38,290 nt of DNA from an uncultured bacterium (GCA_949296525.1 CASFOP010000014.1:1-38290); one strand, 5' to 3'. Numbered from the stretch's first letter, positions 15,031-22,553 are shown. Made by a program: numbers and translations. Notes: generated from the letters alone by a model not told the origin.

Positions 15031-15054
15031 AAGCGCGGCGTGCCGTGCTTTTTT
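15031..15054 (+). terminator. terminator/attenuator between cdd and galM
   Basis: An 8-bp stem with one G-T pair (AGCGCGGC/GCCGTGCT) followed by a T6 run. Only 13 bases separate it from the galM GTG, leaving no room for a promoter after it. The gal genes therefore need either read-through or a promoter inside cdd. Confidence 0.65.
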
Positions 15055-15067
15055 ATGCGGGGGTCCC

Positions 15068-16018
15068 GTGGAACAAATCCGATACAAAGGGCTGCATGCC
15101 CTGCGGCTGGAAAATGAATATCTTTCCCTGACTTTTTTGCCGGATTATGCCTGCAAAATGGCCAGTCTGTTTAAAAAAGACACCGGACGTGAATTTTTGT
15201 TTCAAAGCGCCCGTGACGTCCTGACCCCGCCTCCGTACGGCGCGGCTTTTTCAGACTACGACAGCAGCGGCTTTGACGAGGTGCTGCCTTCCATAGACGC
15301 CTGCCCGTACCCGTGCGGGACGTACCGGGGCACGCCGGTGCCGGATCACGGCGAAGTGTGGGCCCTGCCGTGGGAACACATCTTACACGCAGACGGCAAC
15401 GGGTTGACGGCCCGCGTGCAAAGCCCCAAGCTGCCCTACCGCTTTACGCGCGAACTGACATTGTCCGGCCATGATATCCGCCTGCATTATACATTGGAAA
15501 ACTTATCAGATGAACCTTTTGAGTTTATTTGGACGCCGCACTGCCTGCTTAACTGCTCGCCAAATACCATACTGGTATTGCCGGATAATTTAACCGAAAT
15601 TATAACGGTGGAGCATTCCACGCGCACGCTGGGGCCGTGGGGCACGCGCCACCCGTATCCGCTGACCCAAACGCCGCAGGGCAAACCCGTGGATATGTCG
15701 CAAACGCGGCCGGCTTCGGATAAATCCTGCGAAAAATTTTATTTCACGCAAAAAAACACGCAGGGCTGGTGCGCCGTCAAACATACCGACAACGGCGACA
15801 GCCTGACCTACCGCTACGACGCGGACAAAGTGCCTTATCTGGGCGTGTGGAAAACGCAGGGCGGCTACCGCGGCGATTATAATATCGCGCTGGAGCCCTG
15901 CACGGGCGTATATGACGATTTGTATGTGGCGCACAAAATACGCCGCGCGGCGGTGTGCGCGCCGAAAGACAAATACGAATGGGATTTTACCATGACCGTC
16001 GGACAGGAGAATCTATGA
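15068..16018 (+). CDS. galM: aldose 1-epimerase-like protein (galactose mutarotase)
   Basis: A 316-residue galactose-mutarotase-fold protein. It would interconvert alpha- and beta-galactose ahead of galactokinase. VPDHGEVWALPWE (~residues 91-103) carries a conserved His; the C-terminal NIALEPCTGVYDD has the Glu expected as the general base. Similarity is to the divergent aldose-epimerase branch, so another hexose is possible, but its place directly before galK and galT supports galactose. The start is GTG preceded by a GGGGG site. Its TGA overlaps the galK ATG. Confidence 0.8.
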   Translation: MEQIRYKGLHALRLENEYLSLTFLPDYACKMASLFKKDTGREFLFQSARDVLTPPPYGAAFSDYDSSGFDEVLPSIDACPYPCGTYRGTPVPDHGEVWALPWEHILHADGNGLTARVQSPKLPYRFTRELTLSGHDIRLHYTLENLSDEPFEFIWTPHCLLNCSPNTILVLPDNLTEIITVEHSTRTLGPWGTRHPYPLTQTPQGKPVDMSQTRPASDKSCEKFYFTQKNTQGWCAVKHTDNGDSLTYRYDADKVPYLGVWKTQGGYRGDYNIALEPCTGVYDDLYVAHKIRRAAVCAPKDKYEWDFTMTVGQENL

Positions 16019-17187
16019 AACACCCGGAACTGAAACAAAAATTTAATGAAATTTTTCCTGCGGCACAGGCCCCGCGCCTTTTCTGCGCACCCGCACGCGT
16101 AAACCTTATCGGGGAACATACCGATTATAACGGCGGCCACGTGTTCCCCTGCGCGCTGACGTTTAACACCTATGTGGCAGCGGCCAAACGCACGGACGGG
16201 AAAATACGCCTTTATTCGTTGAATTTTGAAAAAACGGGCCTGGTGGAGGCGGACATAAATCACCTGGCTCATGACCCAAAACAGGACTGGGCCAATTATC
16301 CGCTGGGTGTTTTTTGGGCCATGCAGCAGCGCGGACTATCTTTTGACGGCGGGGCGGATATGCTGTTTTGGGGCGACGTGCCGCTGGGAGCGGGCCTGTC
16401 CTCTTCGGCCTCTATTGAGCTGGCCGCGGCCGTGGCGCTGAACACACTGTTTGGCTTTGGCCTGCCGCAGACGGAACTGGCGAAAATCGGCCAGGAAGCG
16501 GAAAATAAATTTGTGGGCATGAACTGCGGCATTATGGACCAGTTTGCCTCCGCCATGGGCAAAAAAGACCACGCCATTTTGCTGGACTGCAACACCCTGC
16601 ATTATGAATACGCTCCGCTGGATTTACAGGGCGTTTCCATTTTAATTTGCAACACCAACAAGCCGCACAACCTTATTGAATCCAAATACAATGAACGCCG
16701 CGCCCAAAGCGAACACGCGCTGAAACAGCTGCAAAGCAAACTGAACATAAACGCGCTGGGAGAACTGACCGAAGAAGCATTTGAACAGAATAAAGAGCTT
16801 ATTACCGACCTCGTGGAGCGCAAACGCGCCAAACACGCCGTATACGAAAACCGCCGCACCCTGCTGGCCGCACAAAAACTGGCGCAGGGAGATTTGGAAG
16901 CGTTTGGCAAGCTGATGAATGCGTCGCACATATCTTTGCGCGATGATTATGAAGTAACCGGCAAAGAACTGGACGCCATGGCAGAGGCCGCCTGGCAGCA
17001 GGAAGGCGTACTGGGCGCGCGCATGACGGGCGGCGGTTTCGGCGGCTGCGTGGTGGCGCTGGTGAAAAATGAATATGTGGAAAATTTCAAACAAAACGTC
17101 GCCCGCCTTTATCAGGCCGCTACGGGATATAGGCCGGATTTTTACGCCGCAGCGGCCGGAGACGGTGCGCGGGAGTTAAAGGATTGA
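16015..17187 (+). CDS. galK: galactokinase
   Basis: A 390-residue GHMP kinase that phosphorylates galactose at C1 with ATP. Galactokinase signature RVNLIGEHTDYNGG (~28-41), ATP loop VPLGAGLSSSASIELA, and C-terminal GARMTGGGFGGC are all intact. The start at 16015 is chosen because CAGGAG is 5 bases upstream and the family begins here; an in-frame upstream start inside galM is rejected. The ATGA overlap with galM and the 10-base gap to galT show one operon. Confidence 0.95.
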   Translation: MKHPELKQKFNEIFPAAQAPRLFCAPARVNLIGEHTDYNGGHVFPCALTFNTYVAAAKRTDGKIRLYSLNFEKTGLVEADINHLAHDPKQDWANYPLGVFWAMQQRGLSFDGGADMLFWGDVPLGAGLSSSASIELAAAVALNTLFGFGLPQTELAKIGQEAENKFVGMNCGIMDQFASAMGKKDHAILLDCNTLHYEYAPLDLQGVSILICNTNKPHNLIESKYNERRAQSEHALKQLQSKLNINALGELTEEAFEQNKELITDLVERKRAKHAVYENRRTLLAAQKLAQGDLEAFGKLMNASHISLRDDYEVTGKELDAMAEAAWQQEGVLGARMTGGGFGGCVVALVKNEYVENFKQNVARLYQAATGYRPDFYAAAAGDGARELKD

Positions 17188-17197
17188 CGGAGGAATT

Positions 17198-18709
17198 ATG
17201 GCTGACATTTACCGCTTGATTGACCAACTGGTTGCCTACGCTTTGGCAAATGAACTGATAGAAAAAGAGGACCAAATCTGGGCACGCAACGAACTGCTGG
17301 CCGTGCTGGGCCTGACGGATTACAAACCTTCCTCCGCCAAAGTAAAAACACCCAAAACCGCTGCGGAAATTTTAACCCCTATATGCGACTGGGCCGCCGC
17401 GCACGGCCTTATCTCCCCGGATACCGTTACCCAGCGGGATTTGTTTGATACGCGCCTGATGAACGTGTTTGCCGCGCGCCCTTCGGAAGTCATCAGCGAC
17501 TTTGCCCTGCTCTATAAAACGCGCGGCCCCCGTGCCGCCACGGATAAATTTTATCATGATGCCCGGGCGCTCAATTACATACGCACCGACCGCGTGGCCA
17601 AAAACCGCGTTTGGAAGGCCGCCACGCCCTACGGGGAACTGGACATTACCATTAACATGTCCAAACCCGAAAAAGACCCCAAAGATATTGCCGCCGCCCT
17701 GCAGGTGAAAGCCTCCGGCTACCCCGCCTGTTTGCTCTGTAAAGAAAACGAAGGCTATGCCGGCCATGCGGTCCACCCCGCGCGGCAAAACCTGCGGCTG
17801 ATCCCGCTGGATTTGCTGGGGGACGGCAAACCGTGGTATTTGCAATATTCTCCGTATGTATATTACAACGAGCACTGCATTTGCCTCTCCGGCGCACACG
17901 AACCCATGAAACTGACCAAAAAAAGTTTCGCGCGTCTTTTGGGCTTTGTGGAACTTTTGCCGCATTATTTCATCGGCTCCAATGCAGACCTGCCCATTGT
18001 GGGCGGCTCCATTTTAACCCACGACCATTTCCAGGGCGGACGGTACACCTTTGCCATGGAAAAAGCCCCCGTGGAAAAACGGTTTACGCTTAAAAAATTC
18101 CCCCGCGTCAAAGCCGGCATAGTACGCTGGCCCATGAGTGTAATCCGCTTAAACGGAAGCAAAAAAGATTTAACAGAAGCATCGGATTATATCCTGAAAA
18201 AATGGCGCGCTTACAGCGACCCGCAGGCCGACATTTTGGCTTTCAGCGGCAAAACCCCGCACAATACCATTACGCCTATTGCGCGCCGGCGCGGGAAAAA
18301 TTTTGAAATAGACCTCGTCCTGCGCAACAACCGCACCACGGAGCAATTCCCGCTGGGCATCTTTCACCCGCATGCGGAAGTGCATCATATCAAAAAGGAA
18401 AATATCGGGCTGATTGAAGTCATGGGCCTGGCCGTGCTGCCCGCGCGGCTGGCGGCGGAGCTGGACACGCTGGAAAAGCTGCTGATCTGCAGGGACTTAA
18501 AAACCATACAGAAAGACCCTGCCGTAAACAAGCACGCCGCCTGGGCGGAAGAACTGCTGGCAAAATATAAGTTCACCGCCAAAAACGCCAAAAGCATTTT
18601 GCAAAAAGAAGTCGGCTCTGTCTTTGCCAAAGTGCTGGAATACGCCGGAGTATACAAGCGTACCCCGCAGGGCCGGGAAGCGTTTGAACGGTTTTTAAAA
18701 AGGCTGTAA
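17198..18709 (+). CDS. galT: UDP-glucose--hexose-1-phosphate uridylyltransferase, class II
   Basis: A 503-residue GalT of the longer, Firmicutes-type class (about 490-500 residues), not the ~350-residue E. coli class. It exchanges galactose 1-phosphate with UDP-glucose. Visible motifs: GYPACLLCKENEGYAGH near residues 170-190, YYNEHCICLSGAHEPM, and the active-site region GGSILTHDHFQGG. Shine-Dalgarno GGAGG upstream. It closes the galMKT operon. UDP-galactose 4-epimerase is not in the window. Confidence 0.93.
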   Translation: MADIYRLIDQLVAYALANELIEKEDQIWARNELLAVLGLTDYKPSSAKVKTPKTAAEILTPICDWAAAHGLISPDTVTQRDLFDTRLMNVFAARPSEVISDFALLYKTRGPRAATDKFYHDARALNYIRTDRVAKNRVWKAATPYGELDITINMSKPEKDPKDIAAALQVKASGYPACLLCKENEGYAGHAVHPARQNLRLIPLDLLGDGKPWYLQYSPYVYYNEHCICLSGAHEPMKLTKKSFARLLGFVELLPHYFIGSNADLPIVGGSILTHDHFQGGRYTFAMEKAPVEKRFTLKKFPRVKAGIVRWPMSVIRLNGSKKDLTEASDYILKKWRAYSDPQADILAFSGKTPHNTITPIARRRGKNFEIDLVLRNNRTTEQFPLGIFHPHAEVHHIKKENIGLIEVMGLAVLPARLAAELDTLEKLLICRDLKTIQKDPAVNKHAAWAEELLAKYKFTAKNAKSILQKEVGSVFAKVLEYAGVYKRTPQGREAFERFLKRL

Positions 18710-18712
18710 CAG

Positions 18713-18742
18713 AAAAATCCCGTATTACAATACGGGATTTTT
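18713..18742. terminator. terminator of the gal operon
   Basis: Stem CCCGTAT/ATACGGG with a TACA loop, extended by A5-T and A-T5 flanks, so it can work on both strands. It starts 4 bases after the galT stop. Confidence 0.9.
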
Positions 18743-18961
18743 CATTTTCCCGGGCGGCCATACGGTGCGCCCATCTTGTTTTATTTTCTCGGTTCGTCTG
18801 CTTGGGTTTGATTGAGCGGCCAAATTTCACCTCCGTATTCAACCTCTGCGCATTTACGGAAATTGCTACTGTTTTCCCCGGACATATCGCATTTCAGAGT
18901 TCCGCGATCCTTAAACCTTTAAGCCATCTAGATAAAAAGGCTTTACAAAGGCCTTAAAAAT
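18743..18961. other. non-coding stretch upstream of lexA
   Basis: No supported gene. Near its right end, TTTACA (18942-18947) could be the lexA -35 box. Confidence 0.5.
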
Positions 18962-18982
18962 TTATAGAACAAATTATAGAAC
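18962..18982 (+). promoter_or_regulatory. direct repeat in the lexA promoter, candidate operator
   Basis: TTATAGAAC occurs twice (18962-18970 and 18974-18982), 12 bases apart, overlapping the probable -10 (TATAGA). The core is GAAC-N8-GAAC. LexA usually represses its own gene; direct-repeat GAAC-N7-GAAC (GTTC-N7-GTTC) sites are known for alphaproteobacterial LexA, and palindromic GAAC-N4-GTTC for Firmicutes. Binding here is inference. Confidence 0.45.
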
Positions 18983-19003
18983 TTTTAAACACGGGCGAAT
19001 AAT

Positions 19004-19606
19004 ATGAAACAACTGCACCCCAAACAAAAAGAACTGCTGGAAATCCTGAAGAACAATATTTCCGACCCGCTGACGTTGGATGAACTGGCCGCACGCCTGG
19101 GCGTCAGTGGCAAAAGCGTGGCCCACCACCACATTAAGCAGCTGGAGAAGAAAGGATACCTTAAACGCAACCCGGAAAATCCGCGCGACTATATCATTTT
19201 AAAAGACCCCGAACGCAATGTGGTGTACCTGAATATGTACGGCTGTGCCAAATGCGGCCCCGAAGGCACGCTGCTTAGCGGGGTGCCCACGCGCGTGGTG
19301 CCGGTGGACCCGAGCATGATTTATTTTCCGGCCTGCAAAGGGTTTATGGTGGAAGCAAAAGGCGACTCTATGGAAAATATCATCGCCCCGCGCGACTGGC
19401 TGATTGTGGAGCAAAGCCATACCCCCAAAAACCGCGATATCGTGGTCTGCGTCAACAAAGGCGAAGTAATGGTCAAACGCTTCAGTCGCGACGGGGAAAA
19501 TGTTATTTTGGAATCGCAGAACAAAAAATATTCCCCCATCGTGGCCGACCCGCACAGTTTCCATGTGGAAGGCATCGTGCGCAGCATTATCAAACGCAAT
19601 TTTTAG
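19004..19606 (+). CDS. lexA: LexA-like S24 repressor
   Basis: A 200-residue protein: winged helix-turn-helix at residues ~1-65 (TLDELAARLGVSGKSVAHHHIKQLEKKGYL) and an S24/LexA autoprotease domain. The catalytic dyad is Ser122 (KGDSME) and Lys158 (VMVKRF), spaced as in LexA. The usual Ala-Gly cleavage site is absent; at the matching place the sequence is GCAKCGPEG, so a Cys84-Gly85 bond, as in UmuD, is the likely cut. The Cys-x2-Cys could instead bind metal. Likely role: SOS repressor, supported by the direct repeat at its promoter. No Shine-Dalgarno is obvious. Monocistronic. Confidence 0.82.
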   Translation: MKQLHPKQKELLEILKNNISDPLTLDELAARLGVSGKSVAHHHIKQLEKKGYLKRNPENPRDYIILKDPERNVVYLNMYGCAKCGPEGTLLSGVPTRVVPVDPSMIYFPACKGFMVEAKGDSMENIIAPRDWLIVEQSHTPKNRDIVVCVNKGEVMVKRFSRDGENVILESQNKKYSPIVADPHSFHVEGIVRSIIKRNF

Positions 19607-19643
19607 CCCCGCTCAAACACGGGGTAATTAGTCGTAACCTCAA

Positions 19644-19670
19644 GGGGCTCCTCTCCGGAGCCCCCGTTTT
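19644..19670 (+). terminator. terminator of lexA
   Basis: Stem GGGGCTCC/GGAGCCCC with a 5-base loop followed by CCG-T4 (arms 19644-19651 and 19657-19664). Confidence 0.8.
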
Positions 19671-19748
19671 ATAAACTCCGTACCGGATACGCGGCCCTTT
19701 TGGTGCATACCATTAAATCAATATACCGGGCAAGGAGTTCCGGGAAAC

Positions 19749-19773
19749 AAAAACCCCGCGCCGTAACGCGGGG
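19749..19773 (-). terminator. terminator of the DtxR/MntR-like gene
   Basis: Stem CCCCGCG/CGCGGGG with a 6-base loop; on the minus strand it is followed by a T5 run. It lies 20 bases past the stop of the regulator gene. Confidence 0.85.
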
Positions 19774-19792
19774 CTGCCCCGAATCACAAAAT

Positions 19793-20209
19793 TTATTTTC
19801 CTTTTTTATCCGGCGTATGATGACGCGGCCGGCCGGTGTATTTGTGCAGAAAATCATGCAGTTTTTCCAGCGTTTCGCGGCTGATGACATGCTCCATTTT
19901 GCAGGCGTCTATATTGGCCGTTTTGGCGTTTACCCCCAACACATCGGAAAGGAAACTGCTTAAAATGCCGTGGCGGCGGCGCACGTCTTCGGCGGCGCGG
20001 CGGCCTTTGGCCGTCAGCGTTACGCCGCGGTAAGGCTCATGTTTCAGATATCCCCCTTCCGCTAGCACGCGCAGCGCGCCCGTTACGCTGGGAGTTTTGA
20101 CGCCCAGCAAATCCCGCACGTCCGTTACGCGGGCCAAACCGTCTTCATTGCTGGCCAGGGAAATAGCCTCCAGGTAATCTTCCATATTGGAGCTTAAATG
20201 TTTGCTCAT
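19793..20209 (-). CDS. DtxR/MntR family metal-dependent repressor
   Basis: A 138-residue metalloregulator: N-terminal winged helix (NMEDYLEAISLAS..., LGVKTPSVTGALRVLAEGGYLKHEPYRGVTLT) and a dimerisation/metal-binding domain. It lacks the C-terminal SH3-like domain of DtxR, as MntR does. Likely ligands: Asp11 (MntR-like), His80, Cys103, Glu106 and His107 (ACKMEH, DtxR-like). The mix leaves iron versus manganese open. A Shine-Dalgarno GGGGGC precedes the ATG. A palindrome like the DtxR/IdeR iron box lies 14 bases upstream. No metal transporter gene is next to it. Confidence 0.88.
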   Translation of the reverse strand: MSKHLSSNMEDYLEAISLASNEDGLARVTDVRDLLGVKTPSVTGALRVLAEGGYLKHEPYRGVTLTAKGRRAAEDVRRRHGILSSFLSDVLGVNAKTANIDACKMEHVISRETLEKLHDFLHKYTGRPRHHTPDKKGK

Positions 20210-20222
20210 AAACGCCCCCGAA

Positions 20223-20242
20223 TTAAGTTAAACTAACTTTAA
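20223..20242. promoter_or_regulatory. iron-box-like palindrome before the DtxR/MntR-like gene
   Basis: TTAAGTTA-AAC-TAACTTTAA: inner arms AAGTTA and TAACTT pair perfectly. It resembles the DtxR/IdeR consensus TTAGGTTAGSCTAACCTAA apart from A/T replacing G/C and one extra T in the right arm. This suggests autoregulation. The match is by eye. Confidence 0.55.
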
Positions 20243-20308
20243 GTTATATCATAACATTATTCACAATATTTTGGGGAAATATAATTTTTCCGTCGTAAAC
20301 AGAGGGAC

Positions 20309-20360
20309 TTGCTTTCGCACAATTTGTTGCTATAATAGTGGTAGGCCGTACCTAAAGGAG
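20309..20360 (+). promoter_or_regulatory. gdhA promoter and ribosome-binding site
   Basis: -35 TTGCTT (20309-20314), 16-base spacer, extended -10 TGC-TATAAT (20331-20336), then a leader of about 22 bases with AAAGGAG before the ATG. Confidence 0.8.
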
Positions 20361-20365
20361 ACTCT

Positions 20366-21715
20366 ATGGATATTAAACAATATACCGCAGACTTTCTGGG
20401 CCGTCTGGCCAAGCGCGACCCCGCGCAAAAGGTGTTCCAACAGGCCGTACATGAGGTGGTGGGCAGCCTGGCCCCCGTCCTGGAGCAAAACCCCAAATAT
20501 ATTAAAGAAAGCATTTTGGACCGCATTTTGGAGCCGGAACGCATGATTATTTTCCGCGTTCCCTGGAAAGACGACAAAGGCAATATCCACGTCAACCGCG
20601 GCTTCCGCATTCAGTATAACAGTGCGCTGGGCCCTTACAAAGGCGGCATGCGCTTTCACGAAACCGTCAACCAGGACGCGCTGAAATTCCTGGCTTTTGA
20701 GCAAACTTTCAAAAATTCTTTAACCACGTTGCCGCTGGGCGGCGGAAAAGGCGGCTCAGACTTTGACACGCGCGGCAAAAGCGACGATGAAGTCATGCGC
20801 TTCTGCCATTCGTTTATCAATGAGCTCTACCATCACATCGGCTATCACACCGATATCCCCGCCGGCGATTTGGGCTGCGGCGCGCGCGAAATAGGCTATA
20901 TGTTCGGCCAGTATAAAAAGCTGACCAATGATTTTACGGGTGCCTTCACCGGCAAAAAACCCAACTGGGGCGGCAGCCTGCTGCGCCCTGAGGCGACGGG
21001 TTACGGCGTGGCGTATTTTACGCAAAATATGCTGGCTACGCGCAAAGATGAAATTAAAGGCAAAACGGCCATTGTATCCGGCACGGGGAATGTGGGTATT
21101 TATACCATAGAAAAACTGACCCAGCTGGGAGCCAAAGTGGTCGGATTTATGGACTATGACGGCAGTATTTATGACAAAGACGGCGTAGACGAAGAAAAAC
21201 TGGCCTTCCTCAAAGACCTGGTATTTGTGCGGCGCGGCAGTCTGAAAGAATACGGCCAAAAATTCAAACACGCACAGTTCCGCCCGGGCCAAAAAACCTG
21301 GGACATCCCGTGCCAGATCGCCTGCCCGACCGCCTGCGAAAATGAACTGCATACCGAGGACGCCAAAACATTGGTTAAAAACGGCTGCATCTGCCTGACG
21401 GAAGGGTCCAACATGCCCTGCACCCCGGGCGCCATTGATGTATTCCAACACGCGGGAATTCTGTACTCCCCGGGCAAAGCCTCCAACGCCGGCGGCGTGG
21501 CAGTGTCCGGCCTGGAAATGACACAGAACAGTATGCGCATTTACTGGACGCGTGAAGAAGTAGACCAGTACCTGCAGCGTATTATGCACAATATTCACGA
21601 CAGCTGCCTGGCCGCGGCCGAACAGTATGGTGTGAAAGGAGATTATATGGCGGGGGCCAACATTGCCGGATTTATCAAAGTGGCCGACGCGATGATTGAC
21701 CAAGGATTAGTTTAA
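20366..21715 (+). CDS. gdhA: NADP-type glutamate dehydrogenase
   Basis: A 449-residue hexameric-type glutamate dehydrogenase (2-oxoglutarate, ammonium and NADPH to glutamate, reversible). Family marks: GPYKGGMRFHETVNQDALKFLAFEQTFKN, the active-site loop LPLGGGKGGSDFD, and the Rossmann segment VSGTGNVGIYTIEKLTQLGAKVVGF. Length and sequence fit the ~450-residue bacterial NADP class (E. coli GdhA type). Coenzyme choice is inferred from the family. Its own promoter and Shine-Dalgarno are strong. It could feed nitrogen assimilation or the transamination needed to ferment amino acids. Confidence 0.95.
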   Translation: MDIKQYTADFLGRLAKRDPAQKVFQQAVHEVVGSLAPVLEQNPKYIKESILDRILEPERMIIFRVPWKDDKGNIHVNRGFRIQYNSALGPYKGGMRFHETVNQDALKFLAFEQTFKNSLTTLPLGGGKGGSDFDTRGKSDDEVMRFCHSFINELYHHIGYHTDIPAGDLGCGAREIGYMFGQYKKLTNDFTGAFTGKKPNWGGSLLRPEATGYGVAYFTQNMLATRKDEIKGKTAIVSGTGNVGIYTIEKLTQLGAKVVGFMDYDGSIYDKDGVDEEKLAFLKDLVFVRRGSLKEYGQKFKHAQFRPGQKTWDIPCQIACPTACENELHTEDAKTLVKNGCICLTEGSNMPCTPGAIDVFQHAGILYSPGKASNAGGVAVSGLEMTQNSMRIYWTREEVDQYLQRIMHNIHDSCLAAAEQYGVKGDYMAGANIAGFIKVADAMIDQGLV

Positions 21716-21718
21716 TCT

Positions 21719-21742
21719 TACTTTTTGTGCCGACAAAAAGTA
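21719..21742. repeat. perfect 10-bp hairpin after gdhA
   Basis: TACTTTTTGT (21719-21728) and ACAAAAAGTA (21733-21742) with a GCCG loop. It begins 4 bases after the gdhA stop and may protect or end the transcript, though no T run follows. Confidence 0.7.
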
Positions 21743-21767
21743 GGCAAAAAGCTCTCCGATAAGAAAC

Positions 21768-21852
21768 ATAAAAAATCACTTTTGCGGCTGTTTTGTAAAC
21801 TCGCTTTACTCAAACATACAAAACAGAAAATCCCGCAAAAGTGATTTTTTAT
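21768..21852. repeat. nested long inverted repeat, possible bidirectional terminator
   Basis: Outer arms 21768-21787 and 21833-21852 are perfect 20-bp complements; inner arms 21788-21797 and 21817-21826 add 10 bp, with a 6-base bulge on the right and a 19-base loop. The right arm ends in T6 and the left begins with A6, so either strand could terminate here, between convergent gdhA and pilin 4. Confidence 0.75.
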
Positions 21853-21968
21853 AGACGTTTCCATATCGGAATATTGCACGGTATTTTTCCGGCAACAAAT
21901 ACTTTTAGGATGCCGTGCATAATAAATGCCTTCAATAAGCTAAAACCGGAAAGGATCAAAAAGCCCGT

Positions 21969-22487
21969 TTACCAATAAGTGAAATGGGGCGTCCAGGAAT
22001 ACACCGGCTCTCCCAGCGATTGGCAGACCCAGGTCTTTATGTCCGAATCATACCCGTTGCAATAGAATTTGCCGTGAATGGGATGCGGAGAGGTGCCATA
22101 CTGGAAATAATATCCCACGGGAGGCATATCCACCCGATAATTATAAGCAGCGCTTATCCCTTCATCATTCGTGATTTTCCACTTGACCCCCAGTCCGTCC
22201 TGTAAATATTCATCCGCCACGCCTACATCCAGGCTGGCTATATCCGTGGCATAATACCCGTTGGCCAAATAAAAGCGTTCCTGCGCCTCCGCCAGGCTGC
22301 GCAGCGTTGGCAGGACACGGACGGTTTTGGCCTTTGCCACAGCCTTGCGATACTGCGGCAGGGCCACCGCCGCCAAAATGCCGATAATCAGCACCACCAC
22401 CAAAAGCTCAATCAGCGTAAAGCCGCCTAAAACGCTTTTAGCGGGGTTTTTCCCTGGGGGGGTCATTTTTTGATAAATTTTGCCCAT
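21969..22487 (-). CDS. type IV pilin/pseudopilin (pilin 4)
   Basis: A complete 172-residue prepilin. The 22-residue leader (MGKIYQKMT...VLGG) precedes [20 protein letters not shown] and LPQYRKAVAKAK; mature Glu5 is present. The leader aligns with pilin 1. The C-terminal part is rich in Tyr and Trp with two Cys (FYCNGY, WVCQSL), and is unlike pilins 2 and 3. The ATG at 22487 is preferred over an in-frame TTG six bases upstream because it keeps the 6-base distance to the -10. Codons 9-10 contain a C7 run (ACC CCC CCA), where slippage would shift the frame inside the leader. Confidence 0.9.
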   Translation of the reverse strand: MGKIYQKMTPPGKNPAKSVLGGFTLIELLVVVLIIGILAAVALPQYRKAVAKAKTVRVLPTLRSLAEAQERFYLANGYYATDIASLDVGVADEYLQDGLGVKWKITNDEGISAAYNYRVDMPPVGYYFQYGTSPHPIHGKFYCNGYDSDIKTWVCQSLGEPVYSWTPHFTYW

Positions 22488-22507
22488 ACGCAAAATTTAT
22501 CAAAAAA
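22466..22507. repeat. perfect 18-bp inverted repeat over the pilin 4 start
   Basis: Arms 22466-22483 and 22490-22507 are exact complements around a 6-base centre that holds the start codon. It covers the -10 box, part of the T tract and leader codons, just as at pilin 1, although the arm sequences differ. Confidence 0.8.
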
Positions 22508-22521
22508 AAAAAACGATGCAA
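22488..22521 (-). promoter_or_regulatory. pilin 4 promoter with T12 spacer tract
   Basis: Minus strand: -35 TTGCAT (22516-22521), 16-base spacer CG-T12-GA, -10 TAAATT (22494-22499), 6 bases to ATG. Upstream homology with pilin 1 continues beyond the -35 (AAGGCC, then a CACCTG/TACCTG block). Confidence 0.62.
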
Positions 22522-22553
22522 GGCCTTTTATAATACCTGGTCAACCGTAAAAA

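Noticed and set aside
20756..21703. 315-residue minus-strand open frame opposite gdhA
   Set aside because: Complete shadow of gdhA, with no recognisable motif and shadow-type composition.
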